Positions 25,701 to 33,832 of a DNA stretch of 37,181 nucleotides are shown in pieces; positions within the stretch are counted from its first letter, which is position 1, and the number at the start of each line of letters is the position of its first letter. The stretch is from a virus, in IMG/VR virus record IMGVR_UViG_3300030101_002057, positions 1 to 37,181 of that record; one strand, given 5' to 3'. A model generated the notes under the pieces. That model ran no database searches, had not been told where the DNA came from, and saw nothing but the letters and a program-made list of their open reading frames with translations. A program made the translations under genes and the position numbers.

Positions 25701-28700
25701 AAAGCTAGAGCAGCTAAGGTTCATGAGACAGTTAAAAAGCAAGTAGATCAAAAAATGATTAAAGAAGCTAAATCAGATCCTAGTATTAAAGCTTTAGTTG
25801 AGCAGCAAATTTATACAGCGGCAGGTGTAGAAATAGTTAGAGATAAAAGAAAAAGAACAAAGGCACAAAGAGAAGCTGAAAACGAAGCTTACCTACGTTT
25901 TGGTAGATTAATGGGTGGTTTAAAAGCAGAAGCTATATCAGTTAATAGAAAAGAAGAGGTAAATGCTAAGTCTGTTATAGGTGATAAAAGATTAGAAGGA
26001 TTACAAATAGTAGAAGTTGCAAAAGACGGTTTTGTAGATACTATACGTGAGATGGAGGCTAACGGCGAGATGAGAGAGGGTGAAAGCGCTGATGACTTAA
26101 TAGCAGAGCTTAAAAACGGAGATACGTTTGGTGTTATTGTTGGTGGTAAATACATAGTAACAGATGCTAAAGCTGCTGCTAAAAATTTAGCTGAAGGTAA
26201 ATTATATCAAGGCACAGTATTCTCACACGAAGTAAAACACGCTGCAGATTTAAAAGCTTTTACACCAGACGAAATGAAAGTTTATTCTACAAACTTACAG
26301 GAGTGGACAAAACAAAATGCACCACCTATACACGCTGAAGCTGTAGCTAGACTTGTTGGTAATGTTAAGTATAGTGGTTATGATACTAAAAAGCCATTTG
26401 AAGAGCAAAGTGAAATAGTACATGCTGAATACGGAAACTACGTTCAAGACGCTTTAAAAAGAAGGCAATACAAAAAATTTAGAGACAAGTTATATAAAAA
26501 CAAAGCTGGTATAACATCTTATCTACCTGGAGATTTTAAAACAGACACTCCACAAAAAGCAGCTACATACTTGTCAGATCATATGCAAGCTTTTGATAGA
26601 GGTGACATGGGTAGATTAACTAAGAAAAGAATAGACGCTAGAAAGAGAGATATTACTTTACCTGATGGTACTAAAGTTAGAAGATCTAGTAATTTACAAG
26701 AAAGATTAGTAAGAGAATATAAAGGTAGTAAATCAACAAGAGCACAAGTTGGTGCGTTAATAGATAGCATGCTAGCAGTTGATTTTGATGGTAATCCAAT
26801 TACTGGTGATAGAAACCAAATAACTCAGTTAGAATATGAGATAGGTGGTATAATGAACAACATAATAAAAAGATTATACGATCCTATTAAAGCAGATAAT
26901 AGAAGAGGTGTTACAAGAGATGATTTTAAAAACAGTTTATTTACAGAAGCTGTTACGTTAATAAAACAAGAATACGATCCAGCTGTACAAGATCTTGATA
27001 AGTTTTTAAGTAGTAGATTAAATTTAAGAGCTAACAGCTTGGCTAAAAGATTAGGTATTCAACAAGTGTTTACATCAGACTTAGATAATGCTAAAAACGT
27101 ATTGTTTGATGATGATACTGATGTTGAAATTGATGACGATGGTAATGTTATTGAAGGTTCTACAGAGTTTACTGATGGTATGAACTTTACACCAGAGCAA
27201 TTAAAAGCTATAGAGTCTGAAGTTGAATTAGTATTAGGTGGTATACTTCCTAGCATTACAGCTGAAAAAGGAAAAAATCAAGTAGTAAGTCCTTTGGTTA
27301 GTGATTTAAAGAAAAAGTTTTATGAAGAAAAAAATCCTATACAGCAAGCTATAGAAGCTACTATGGGTAAAACACCTCAAGAAATAGAGATGTGGTTAAA
27401 AGATCCAAAAAATAAAGCTTTAATACTTAAAAAAATGCCAACTACTTGGTTAGCTAAAAACATGCCTAAAGCTGTAGAAAAACTAGTTATACAAGAAGAC
27501 GGCACAAAACAGTGGACAACAGATCATATCGGTAGAAAGAAAGGTACAAAACCTGGTCAAGTAGATTTTTATAAATCAACAGAAGAAGGTCCTTATAAAG
27601 GTATGACCGATGGTAAACAAAAAATTAGACGTAATCCTAAGGCTGTAACTGATATAACCTCTGTAGATATTATTAAAAAGTTTTTTAATGGTAACACAAT
27701 GACGCAGCTTAGAAGAGGTGGTCTTGATACGTTAACTAGAGCTATGGCTCAAGAAATAGGTTTAGAACAGTTTAGAGCTAATTTAGAAAACGATAGTGAT
27801 ATAGCTAAAATGTTTAGGTCTAGACAAGAGCTTTTGTATGGTGAGCTTGGAGATGCTGTTGTTGCTAAAGCTATAGATCAGTATGAAAGAGGTAATGTAT
27901 TAAAAAGTAGTGCAGGAAACTTTGATCCAGCAAAAGCACAGCTTGACATGGTTTACGCTAGAGGCGCTGTTCAAGTTGGTTTAGAGTTTGGTAAAGAGTC
28001 AGGTGAGTACCGTTCGATAATTGCAGGAATAGAGGCTGAGTCACCTGGTTCGTCACGTTTTGTGGAAGCTATGATGGACAAAGTTGCAGGTGCTGGATAT
28101 AGTTATGAAAGCGCTGGGTTTTTAAAACTAATGAAAGATCTAGATCCCGATGGTAAAATATCTAAACTAATAGATGAAGGCAAACATAGAGTTCAAAACG
28201 ATAAAGGTATTATAGAAGACAATGCTAATGATTATGCTGATGATATTTTAGAATATTTAGCGCCACTTTTAGATAAAGATACTTTTAACAGTAACCTTCT
28301 TGACACGTTCTTTCACTACAGATCTCTTAAAGCTGCAGAAAAAAACAAAAAAGGTGTTGCAGATCCTTACTATCAGACTAAACAAGATTTTATAAGTAAA
28401 ATGACAAGCAAAGGTGGTGAAGCTGGATTTATTATAAATAAAGGTAATAGTAAGTTTAGAACTCAATACGCACCAATGCTTCACACAAAAGATAGCTTAC
28501 AGCAAAAGCTTAAGTATTTATCAGAGCAAGATTTTAAAACAGTTGGCGACAATAATATAAAAATTTTAAAAAATTTATATAGAGCATTAAGACAGGCTAA
28601 TGTAAAGCCTGAAACCGTTTTAAAAGTATTACAAACACAATCAAACATAGTTAACGGCCCAAGAGGTTTAAGCGGTGTTGAGTATTTTATGTTTGGTAAC

Positions 28701-31700
28701 TTTATTGATGGTACAAAGTTTAATCAATTATACGAAGGTGATGTTGATGGTAATAATGCTGTTACTTCTGTTGAAGATAGCAGGTATCAACAGTTTATAA
28801 AAGATTTATCAGAATATGATTTTGCTGAAGAAAGATTAGCAGCTAATACAGAGTATTATTCAAAGCAAAGATATACAAAGGCTGGTAAACCCGCTAAAAA
28901 TGGTGAGCCACTTACTGGTGACAAGCTTGCTATGGCTGCAGCAAGAAAAACATACACAGATCTTTTAATCAAAGGCGAGCACGTTGGTCCAATGGCTAGA
29001 ACAAATGCTAAGATTGGCGCCGCAATACTTAATAAAAAATTAACAGACGATCAATTTAATACAGAGCTTGATAATATTTTAGAAGACCACGTACAGTTTA
29101 TGGGACCTAACTTTGTAATGGACATGCTTGACAAAGAGCTTGGGCCTACAAGTTCAGAGGGTATTACTAGAATAACAAAAGGTTTACCTAATGAAATTAC
29201 AAAAAATATATATCACACTAGCGGTAAGCTTGCTACAGATGTTATTGTAGAAAAACAAAAAATTACAGATCTAATAGAAGATAGAACTGTACTAGCTAGT
29301 AATGGCAAAAACTCTAAACAGATATTAGGTGAAGCTGCTACGCAAAAATACTTAGATGCAGAAAACAAAGGTATAAGTGTTTTAGATTTTGATGACACGT
29401 TAGCCACTAGCAAATCGCTAGTTGAGTTTACAAGACCAGATGGCACGACAGGTACGCTAACACCAGCACAGTACGCCGCTGAATATGAAAGTTTAGCTGA
29501 CCTTGGTTATAAGTTTGATTTTTCACAATTTAACAAGGTTGTTGATGGTAAAATTGCACCGCTATTTAAAAAAGCTAAAAAGCTTGCTAACAAGTTTGGT
29601 ACTAACGATATATTTATATTAACAGCTAGACCGCCTGCAGCTCAAAAAGCTATACACAAGTTTTTAAAAGATAACGGTTTAAACATACCTATACAAAACA
29701 TAACTGGGCTTGGTAATTCTACAGCTGAGGCTAAAGCGCTTTGGGTTGCTGATAAAGCTGCCGAAGGTTACAATGATTTTTACTTTGCTGATGACGCGTT
29801 AAAAAATGTACAAGCAGTAAAAAATGTATTAGATCAGTTTGATGTTAAGTCTAAAGTAAGACAAGCTATACCTACTTTAAAAAGCTCAGACGCTGGTAAA
29901 ACAGTTAATGAAATGATAGCAAGAAACCTTGGTATTGCGGAGTTTAAAGAATATTCAGCTGCTAAAGCAAAACTTGTTGGCGATAAAAAAGGTAAGTATA
30001 AATTTTTTATACCGCCTAGCGCAGAAGACTTTAAAGGCTTAATATATCCATTGCTAGGTAAAGGAGCTAAAGGCGATGCTGATATGAAGTTTTTTAAAGA
30101 TTTTCTTTTTGATCCATATTCAAGAGGTATGCAACAAATAAACAATATGGCTCAAGGATTATCTGTTGATTTTAAAAACTTAAATAAAGCTTTACCTAAC
30201 GTTAAGAAAAAACTAAAGCAAAAAATGCCTGGTCAAGAATTTACTTACGATCAAGGATTAAGGGTTTATATGTGGGATAAAGCTGGTGTTGAAATACCTG
30301 GTATATCTAAGGCAGACAAAAAAGCTATATTAAAAGAAATAACTGGTGATACAGAGCTTACTCAATACGCTGATACATTGACCAAAATAGTTAAGTCGCC
30401 AAGCTATATAGAACCTACAGATGCTTGGTTAACTAGCTCAATACCTCAAGATCTCCACAGTATAACTATGGGTGAGAATAGAACTGGCATGCTTACTGAG
30501 TTTATTGAAAATAGAAAAAAGATATTTGGCGAGTGGCAAGGTGATAGACTAAATGGACCTTTAATGAATAAGCTAGAAGCTGCTCTTGGTACTAACTGGA
30601 GAGACGCTATGGAAGATATATTGTGGCGTATGGAAAACGGTACTAATAGAAACTTTGGTACTAACAAACTTACAAACAGATTTACAAACTGGGTTAATAA
30701 CTCTGTTGGTGCTATTATGTTCTTTAACGGTAGATCAGCTGTGCTACAAACACTATCAACAGTAAACTTTATAAACTGGTCAGACAATAATCCAGCTAAA
30801 GCAGCTGCAGCGTTTGCTAATCAAAAACAATTTTGGAGAGACTTTTCTTACTTGTTTAACTCAGACATGCTTAAACAAAGACGATCTGGTAACAGAAGGT
30901 CTGTTAGTGAAAGCGAAATAGCGCAAGCGTATCAAAGAGGTGGTGTTAGCGGGTTGTTACAAAAATTATTAGAGTTTGGTTTTTTACCTACACAAATAGC
31001 TGATAGCTTTGCTATTGCCTCTGGTGGTGCTACGTTTTATAGAAATAGAGTTGAGTCATTAGTAAAACAAGGTATGTCAAGAGTTGAAGCTGAAAAACAA
31101 GCTTTTACAGACTTTCAAAAGATAACTGAAGAAACTCAGCAGTCTTCTAGACCTGATATGATTTCATCACAACAAGCTTCACCGCTTGGTAGATTAATAC
31201 TTGCTTTTCAAAATACACCAATGCAGTATGCTAGATTAACTAAAAAAGCTTTTCTTGATTTAAAAAATGGTAGAGGCGATGCTAAAACAAACATATCAAA
31301 AATAGTATATTATGGCGCTGCTCAGAATCTAATATTTGGTGCGCTACAACAAGCATTGTTTAGATTTATGTTTGATGATGATGAAGAAAAAACTGAAGGT
31401 GAAAAAGCTGCAGAAAAAGAAAGAGCTACGTTTAGATTATTAAACGGATCAATAGACTCTATATTACGTGGTATTGGTGTTGCTGGTGCTATTGCTTCTA
31501 CGCTTAAAAATATGATTATTAAATTTGCTGAAGAAGATAAAAAAGGTTTCCGCATGGACACGGCTGCTATAATAATGGAAATGTTACAGCTATCACCACC
31601 TGTTGGTAGTAAAGTTAGAAAAGTAAATACTGGTCTTAGAACTTATAAGTTTAAACGTAGAGAAATAGATCACATGAACACTTGGGATATAGACAACCCA

Positions 31701-32081
31701 GTATGGTCTCCTGTTACTCAAACAATATCAGCATTAACAAACATACCTACAGACAGGCTGTATAAAAAAATAATGAATTTACGAGAAGCTGGTAATAGTA
31801 ACAATGAGGCTTGGCAACGTATAGCATTATTGCTTGGTTGGAACACTTGGGATGTTGGCGTAAGAAACCAAGAAGTTATAAACGCTAGAGGTGAAATTGA
31901 AGAGCTAAGACAACAAGCAAAAGAAAAAGAAAAAGAAGAAAAAAGAAAAGAAAAAGAAAGATTAAGAAAAGAAAGAGAAGCAAGAGAAGTTCAGTGTTCT
32001 GCACGTACTAGAAAAGGTAAAGGACCAAGATGTAAAAATAGAACTGAAAACAAATCTGGTAAGTGCTATGCTCACCAGTAA
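22710..32081 (+). CDS. Giant multi-domain internal virion / polyvalent protein (zincin-like + HAD + Cys/His finger)
   Basis: The protein has 3123 residues. In order: a charged coiled-coil N-terminus (~1-100); helical sequence; hydrophobic Ala/Gly/Thr segments (~611-655 and ~710-740) that could insert into membrane; HEVKH at 1173-1177, a zincin-type HExxH with later acidic residues (EQSEIVHAEY, ~1230); LIKQEYDPAVQDLDKFLSSR (~1417-1436), loosely like sigma-factor region 2; a full HAD set (DFDDT 2226-2230, LTAR 2304-2307, FADDA 2359-2363); a conserved C-terminal block with NTPMQYARLTKKAF (~2835) and SILRGIGVAGAIAS; a KEKEK coil; and C3096/C3108/C3119/H3122. The length, helical nature and location after two internal proteins fit a T7 gp16- or DarB-like ejected protein; multiple enzyme domains recall the 'polyvalent proteins' described by Iyer and Aravind. 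Zinc and phosphatase activities are inferred from motifs. Confidence 0.74.
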   Translation: MYLNPQDKQKLKDAVAQMKADRVPVQRAQALIDTFIKNRQSVYAQQKAQEIERQKLANQKIEEDKKQAAQDEKDRKEAEAKEVAAMNKNSDFDWRNSVTWASKNNDDIVARFKQEYGSVNFGIEPTTGDRVVVRRPDGSEETITLDGSKETIAQLNMLKVDLDRAKENVIKEGVGYNVLIGADTRARGTSTKRFENDDLKRANLAYKNIGLEIKATGRKDPKQGMALTYEIKKEGEPTFTGTVAEIQEYLSNRKNFSLEDREQLEKDGLKAAEKEQEIYKQIQNSTGYTIPKETSESNYHNSKQAVRDAQILFEGVSDDGIKMIESFLNLPIEGDENYKSTRFKNLFSDEVKNRLSEEDQKIFDQAVIKSGEKDENGKTIFDRSLDRQINNDNQKIWNAKYTERLNSGDAKLLVQYGTKVKSRELQINLAEEEKEIQANVEEIKSDYKKNSQQNIQNIRSVMNEAKSDGVTITPKKDSNGKTLYVAKGDLASKYQPLLNTYTQKQNSLDKKYNTQLTIESNRYKNWFTNNQDNERISTFANQENDLSDIMLDQFGDAVRGIGATVPILFGSESAIAMHKSRQDGAAAYTEALDFKTAKATGQGGRYSLITLAQQAPNIMLAVATQGVGTAFGASATVASALTATSFGLNSGTSKYADLTIQHNAAIAADEKLKELEENKDFMSYEDYINQRAALEEQSALKDMSREQIVGQSIVTGLIEGGVAFTLGTIPNASKLVKGVIKGPGDDIINAITQKNLQYYAGAGLEFGKRTLGEVLEESIIHFGDVASESAILGKDADFDGWEDVVASSIITGGAMNGPGIAYTSIMNRMHTKSDRGRFNDIKNQINSYKQELALLPNDGSNDTQIQRESLITGIQQEYQKSVGIQNEMEVGAMLLGGEGTRKLLRNGIVLDNIYNEAKVIPGDSQNVIDEKLEKHRETLGKSELKSFNNRLKIATDTRNKLLNSVDYTDGHRVWGKVGELAHKKLLKTDPAYKKMDDKARAAKVHETVKKQVDQKMIKEAKSDPSIKALVEQQIYTAAGVEIVRDKRKRTKAQREAENEAYLRFGRLMGGLKAEAISVNRKEEVNAKSVIGDKRLEGLQIVEVAKDGFVDTIREMEANGEMREGESADDLIAELKNGDTFGVIVGGKYIVTDAKAAAKNLAEGKLYQGTVFSHEVKHAADLKAFTPDEMKVYSTNLQEWTKQNAPPIHAEAVARLVGNVKYSGYDTKKPFEEQSEIVHAEYGNYVQDALKRRQYKKFRDKLYKNKAGITSYLPGDFKTDTPQKAATYLSDHMQAFDRGDMGRLTKKRIDARKRDITLPDGTKVRRSSNLQERLVREYKGSKSTRAQVGALIDSMLAVDFDGNPITGDRNQITQLEYEIGGIMNNIIKRLYDPIKADNRRGVTRDDFKNSLFTEAVTLIKQEYDPAVQDLDKFLSSRLNLRANSLAKRLGIQQVFTSDLDNAKNVLFDDDTDVEIDDDGNVIEGSTEFTDGMNFTPEQLKAIESEVELVLGGILPSITAEKGKNQVVSPLVSDLKKKFYEEKNPIQQAIEATMGKTPQEIEMWLKDPKNKALILKKMPTTWLAKNMPKAVEKLVIQEDGTKQWTTDHIGRKKGTKPGQVDFYKSTEEGPYKGMTDGKQKIRRNPKAVTDITSVDIIKKFFNGNTMTQLRRGGLDTLTRAMAQEIGLEQFRANLENDSDIAKMFRSRQELLYGELGDAVVAKAIDQYERGNVLKSSAGNFDPAKAQLDMVYARGAVQVGLEFGKESGEYRSIIAGIEAESPGSSRFVEAMMDKVAGAGYSYESAGFLKLMKDLDPDGKISKLIDEGKHRVQNDKGIIEDNANDYADDILEYLAPLLDKDTFNSNLLDTFFHYRSLKAAEKNKKGVADPYYQTKQDFISKMTSKGGEAGFIINKGNSKFRTQYAPMLHTKDSLQQKLKYLSEQDFKTVGDNNIKILKNLYRALRQANVKPETVLKVLQTQSNIVNGPRGLSGVEYFMFGNFIDGTKFNQLYEGDVDGNNAVTSVEDSRYQQFIKDLSEYDFAEERLAANTEYYSKQRYTKAGKPAKNGEPLTGDKLAMAAARKTYTDLLIKGEHVGPMARTNAKIGAAILNKKLTDDQFNTELDNILEDHVQFMGPNFVMDMLDKELGPTSSEGITRITKGLPNEITKNIYHTSGKLATDVIVEKQKITDLIEDRTVLASNGKNSKQILGEAATQKYLDAENKGISVLDFDDTLATSKSLVEFTRPDGTTGTLTPAQYAAEYESLADLGYKFDFSQFNKVVDGKIAPLFKKAKKLANKFGTNDIFILTARPPAAQKAIHKFLKDNGLNIPIQNITGLGNSTAEAKALWVADKAAEGYNDFYFADDALKNVQAVKNVLDQFDVKSKVRQAIPTLKSSDAGKTVNEMIARNLGIAEFKEYSAAKAKLVGDKKGKYKFFIPPSAEDFKGLIYPLLGKGAKGDADMKFFKDFLFDPYSRGMQQINNMAQGLSVDFKNLNKALPNVKKKLKQKMPGQEFTYDQGLRVYMWDKAGVEIPGISKADKKAILKEITGDTELTQYADTLTKIVKSPSYIEPTDAWLTSSIPQDLHSITMGENRTGMLTEFIENRKKIFGEWQGDRLNGPLMNKLEAALGTNWRDAMEDILWRMENGTNRNFGTNKLTNRFTNWVNNSVGAIMFFNGRSAVLQTLSTVNFINWSDNNPAKAAAAFANQKQFWRDFSYLFNSDMLKQRRSGNRRSVSESEIAQAYQRGGVSGLLQKLLEFGFLPTQIADSFAIASGGATFYRNRVESLVKQGMSRVEAEKQAFTDFQKITEETQQSSRPDMISSQQASPLGRLILAFQNTPMQYARLTKKAFLDLKNGRGDAKTNISKIVYYGAAQNLIFGALQQALFRFMFDDDEEKTEGEKAAEKERATFRLLNGSIDSILRGIGVAGAIASTLKNMIIKFAEEDKKGFRMDTAAIIMEMLQLSPPVGSKVRKVNTGLRTYKFKRREIDHMNTWDIDNPVWSPVTQTISALTNIPTDRLYKKIMNLREAGNSNNEAWQRIALLLGWNTWDVGVRNQEVINARGEIEELRQQAKEKEKEEKRKEKERLRKEREAREVQCSARTRKGKGPRCKNRTENKSGKCYAHQ

Positions 32082-32111
32082 AATTTAAAATTTACAAGTG
32101 ACTTATAAACT

Positions 32112-33200
32112 ATGAAGAAACTACTAATATTACTATTAATAATAATAACATCTTGCTCTACACCAAAGACTTGTTGTGCACAAGATATAGACATACAATC
32201 ATTATTAAAGTTTTCTACTTTTTATGCGGCTGTTAACGGTGGTACGTCATTATCAGATGTCGAAGTATTTTCTGTAGACAATGGCTTGTCAACAAGTACA
32301 ATATCAACACCATATGACTATAACTTTACAGTTGGTCTTCGTAAAATAGCTAGGTTTGGTTATGAAAGCAAAGGTAAATCTTTTTACGATGGTACTGAAA
32401 CTAATTACAGCGACGCTGCTACCGTAGGTAAAGTAAGAGGTTTAGAGTATTTATTTGAAGTAGATTATAAAAGACAAGAAGGCATAGACTATATGGATCA
32501 ACATCATTTTTTAAGATGGAGTTCTGATGACGGTTGCCAAGACGAAGTGTGTATAAACTTTTTTGCTTTAAAGCTAGAATACTTAGAAGATGGTTTTGCT
32601 GATGTAAAATACTTTGAAGCTTCTGAAAGATATAGATATAGAAAACACAAAAACTTATCTTGGAATATAGGTTTAGCCCACAGGTTAGCTGAGCCATATG
32701 GTTACGACCCGCTAGCAGAGTGGATGTTGAGCAATGGAAACATACACTACACATATTTAGCTTTACAAGAAGGTTACAATGTAGACGTAGCTAATTCAGT
32801 GTATACAGATCCAAATGGTGAAGTTGTTGCTACAAGCGCAGATGTTTGGGAAAGTGTTGTTATACCTCAAGTGCTATCTGACTATGTAGATAGAAAACAA
32901 GATGAGCTTGAAAGAATAATGCAACACTCTATAGTAATTGGTTTTGATTATTATAAATACAGTAAAAAAACTTGGTTACACGCATGGGGTAACTTAATGC
33001 CATATCACTACGATAGTGGTAATGAGTTTTCTTATCATAACTTTAACGATGGTGATCAGTGGTATGATTACAGTGGTGGTTTAATATACGGTATAAAAGT
33101 AAATAAAAACTTAGGTTATTTTATTGAAAGCAAATACTACAAGTACTGGAACAGAGAGTGGTATGATTTTAAACTTGGCGTAAACTATACAATATTTTAA
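32112..33200 (+). CDS. Phage-encoded envelope lipoprotein, outer-membrane type
   Basis: The protein has 362 residues. MKKLLILLLIIITSC is a lipoprotein signal with lipobox I12-T13-S14-C15; residues +2 to +5 (STPK) lack the acidic tag for surface export, so the mature protein would probably face the periplasm. The body alternates short amphipathic strands rich in Tyr/Trp/Asp (YNFTVGLRKIARFGYES, VRGLEYLFEVDYKR, KLEYLEDGFADVKYFEAS, WNIGLAHRLAEPYGYDPLAE, HSIVIGFDYYKYSKKTWLHA) and ends in an aromatic-rich strand with Phe last (FKLGVNYTIF), the outer-membrane beta-barrel signature. I recall close relatives in uncultured marine phages but no function. It opens the envelope cassette after a 30-bp gap. 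Superinfection exclusion, receptor masking or virion release are possible roles. Confidence 0.7.
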   Translation: MKKLLILLLIIITSCSTPKTCCAQDIDIQSLLKFSTFYAAVNGGTSLSDVEVFSVDNGLSTSTISTPYDYNFTVGLRKIARFGYESKGKSFYDGTETNYSDAATVGKVRGLEYLFEVDYKRQEGIDYMDQHHFLRWSSDDGCQDEVCINFFALKLEYLEDGFADVKYFEASERYRYRKHKNLSWNIGLAHRLAEPYGYDPLAEWMLSNGNIHYTYLALQEGYNVDVANSVYTDPNGEVVATSADVWESVVIPQVLSDYVDRKQDELERIMQHSIVIGFDYYKYSKKTWLHAWGNLMPYHYDSGNEFSYHNFNDGDQWYDYSGGLIYGIKVNKNLGYFIESKYYKYWNREWYDFKLGVNYTIF

Positions 33201-33202
33201 TT

Positions 33203-33481
33203 ATGGCAAAAGAATTAAACGAAGATACTAGCTTTAAAGTAAGTATAAAAACGTTAACAGCAATAGGTTTTGCAATAGCAACAATAGCTGGTATGTGGTT
33301 TACTTTACAAGCAGATATAGCTGAAGCAAAAGAATTACCGGTTGTTGAGCCTGAAGTTACACGTATGGAGTTTGATATGAAAGATCAAATGATACGCAAC
33401 ACTATCATGGACACTCAAAAAGATGTTGAAGAAATAAAGAAAACATTAGAAAAAATAGAAGATAAATTATACGATAGATGA
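33203..33481 (+). CDS. Small single-pass membrane protein with coiled coil
   Basis: The protein has 92 residues: a polar N-terminus (~1-12), one hydrophobic segment TLTAIGFAIATIAGMWFTLQ (~17-36), then an acidic and Lys-rich helix ending VEEIKKTLEKIEDKLYDR (~75-92) with heptad spacing. This is consistent with an inner-membrane protein exposing a coiled coil, as in some spanins or holin-like proteins, but size and topology alone do not decide. It starts two bases after the outer-membrane-type gene and overlaps the thioredoxin-like gene by ATGA (33478-33481), so it is part of the envelope set. A lysis role is possible because no other holin or spanin is obvious in the window. Confidence 0.58.
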   Translation: MAKELNEDTSFKVSIKTLTAIGFAIATIAGMWFTLQADIAEAKELPVVEPEVTRMEFDMKDQMIRNTIMDTQKDVEEIKKTLEKIEDKLYDR

Positions 33482-33831
33482 AAAGAATAGACCTATCTCC
33501 TGCCATTTACATTTTAATATTAATTTTTGTTTTTATTACATCAGTGGCCTTTGGTCAAATACAAGTATCACAGTTTAATGCTGAGTGGAATAAAAATAAC
33601 CATGTACCTTGGGTTATGGAATTAAAAGACTGCAGAACAATATCATATGTAGATATAGCTAAAAATTCTGATTTAGCTAAAAAGCATAAAATTGCAGTTA
33701 TACCTACTATAATTATATTTAAAGATGGAGAAGAAGTTGCTAGGTTTCAAGCTGATCTTAGTTTTAAAATGGTAGCAACTCGTAAAGAAATACAAGAAGA
33801 AATAGATAATCAATTAATGAGCGACTTTTAA
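33478..33831 (+). CDS. Exported thioredoxin-fold protein lacking CXXC
   Basis: The protein has 117 residues. The N-terminal hydrophobic segment (~10-26) ends SVAFG before Q27, a plausible Bacteroidota signal-peptidase site. The mature part follows the thioredoxin order: a strand with VSQFNAEWN, a short helix, then YVDIAKNSDLAKKHKIAVIP (~57-76), where P76 is the conserved cis-Pro, IIIFKDGEEVARF (beta hairpin) and a C-terminal helix. The WCGPC site is absent: only one Cys (C52, in ELKDCRT) lies near where it should be. So it is a redox-inactive or single-thiol thioredoxin-fold protein, probably periplasmic. The ATG overlaps the previous stop by 4 bp. Role unknown; it may chaperone or tether a neighbouring envelope protein. 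Confidence 0.7.
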   Translation: MKRIDLSPAIYILILIFVFITSVAFGQIQVSQFNAEWNKNNHVPWVMELKDCRTISYVDIAKNSDLAKKHKIAVIPTIIIFKDGEEVARFQADLSFKMVATRKEIQEEIDNQLMSDF

Positions 33832-33832
33832 A

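Noticed and set aside
32085-32103. AT inverted repeat after the giant gene as a terminator
   Set aside because: The stem is all A/T with a mismatch and no T-run, too weak to call.
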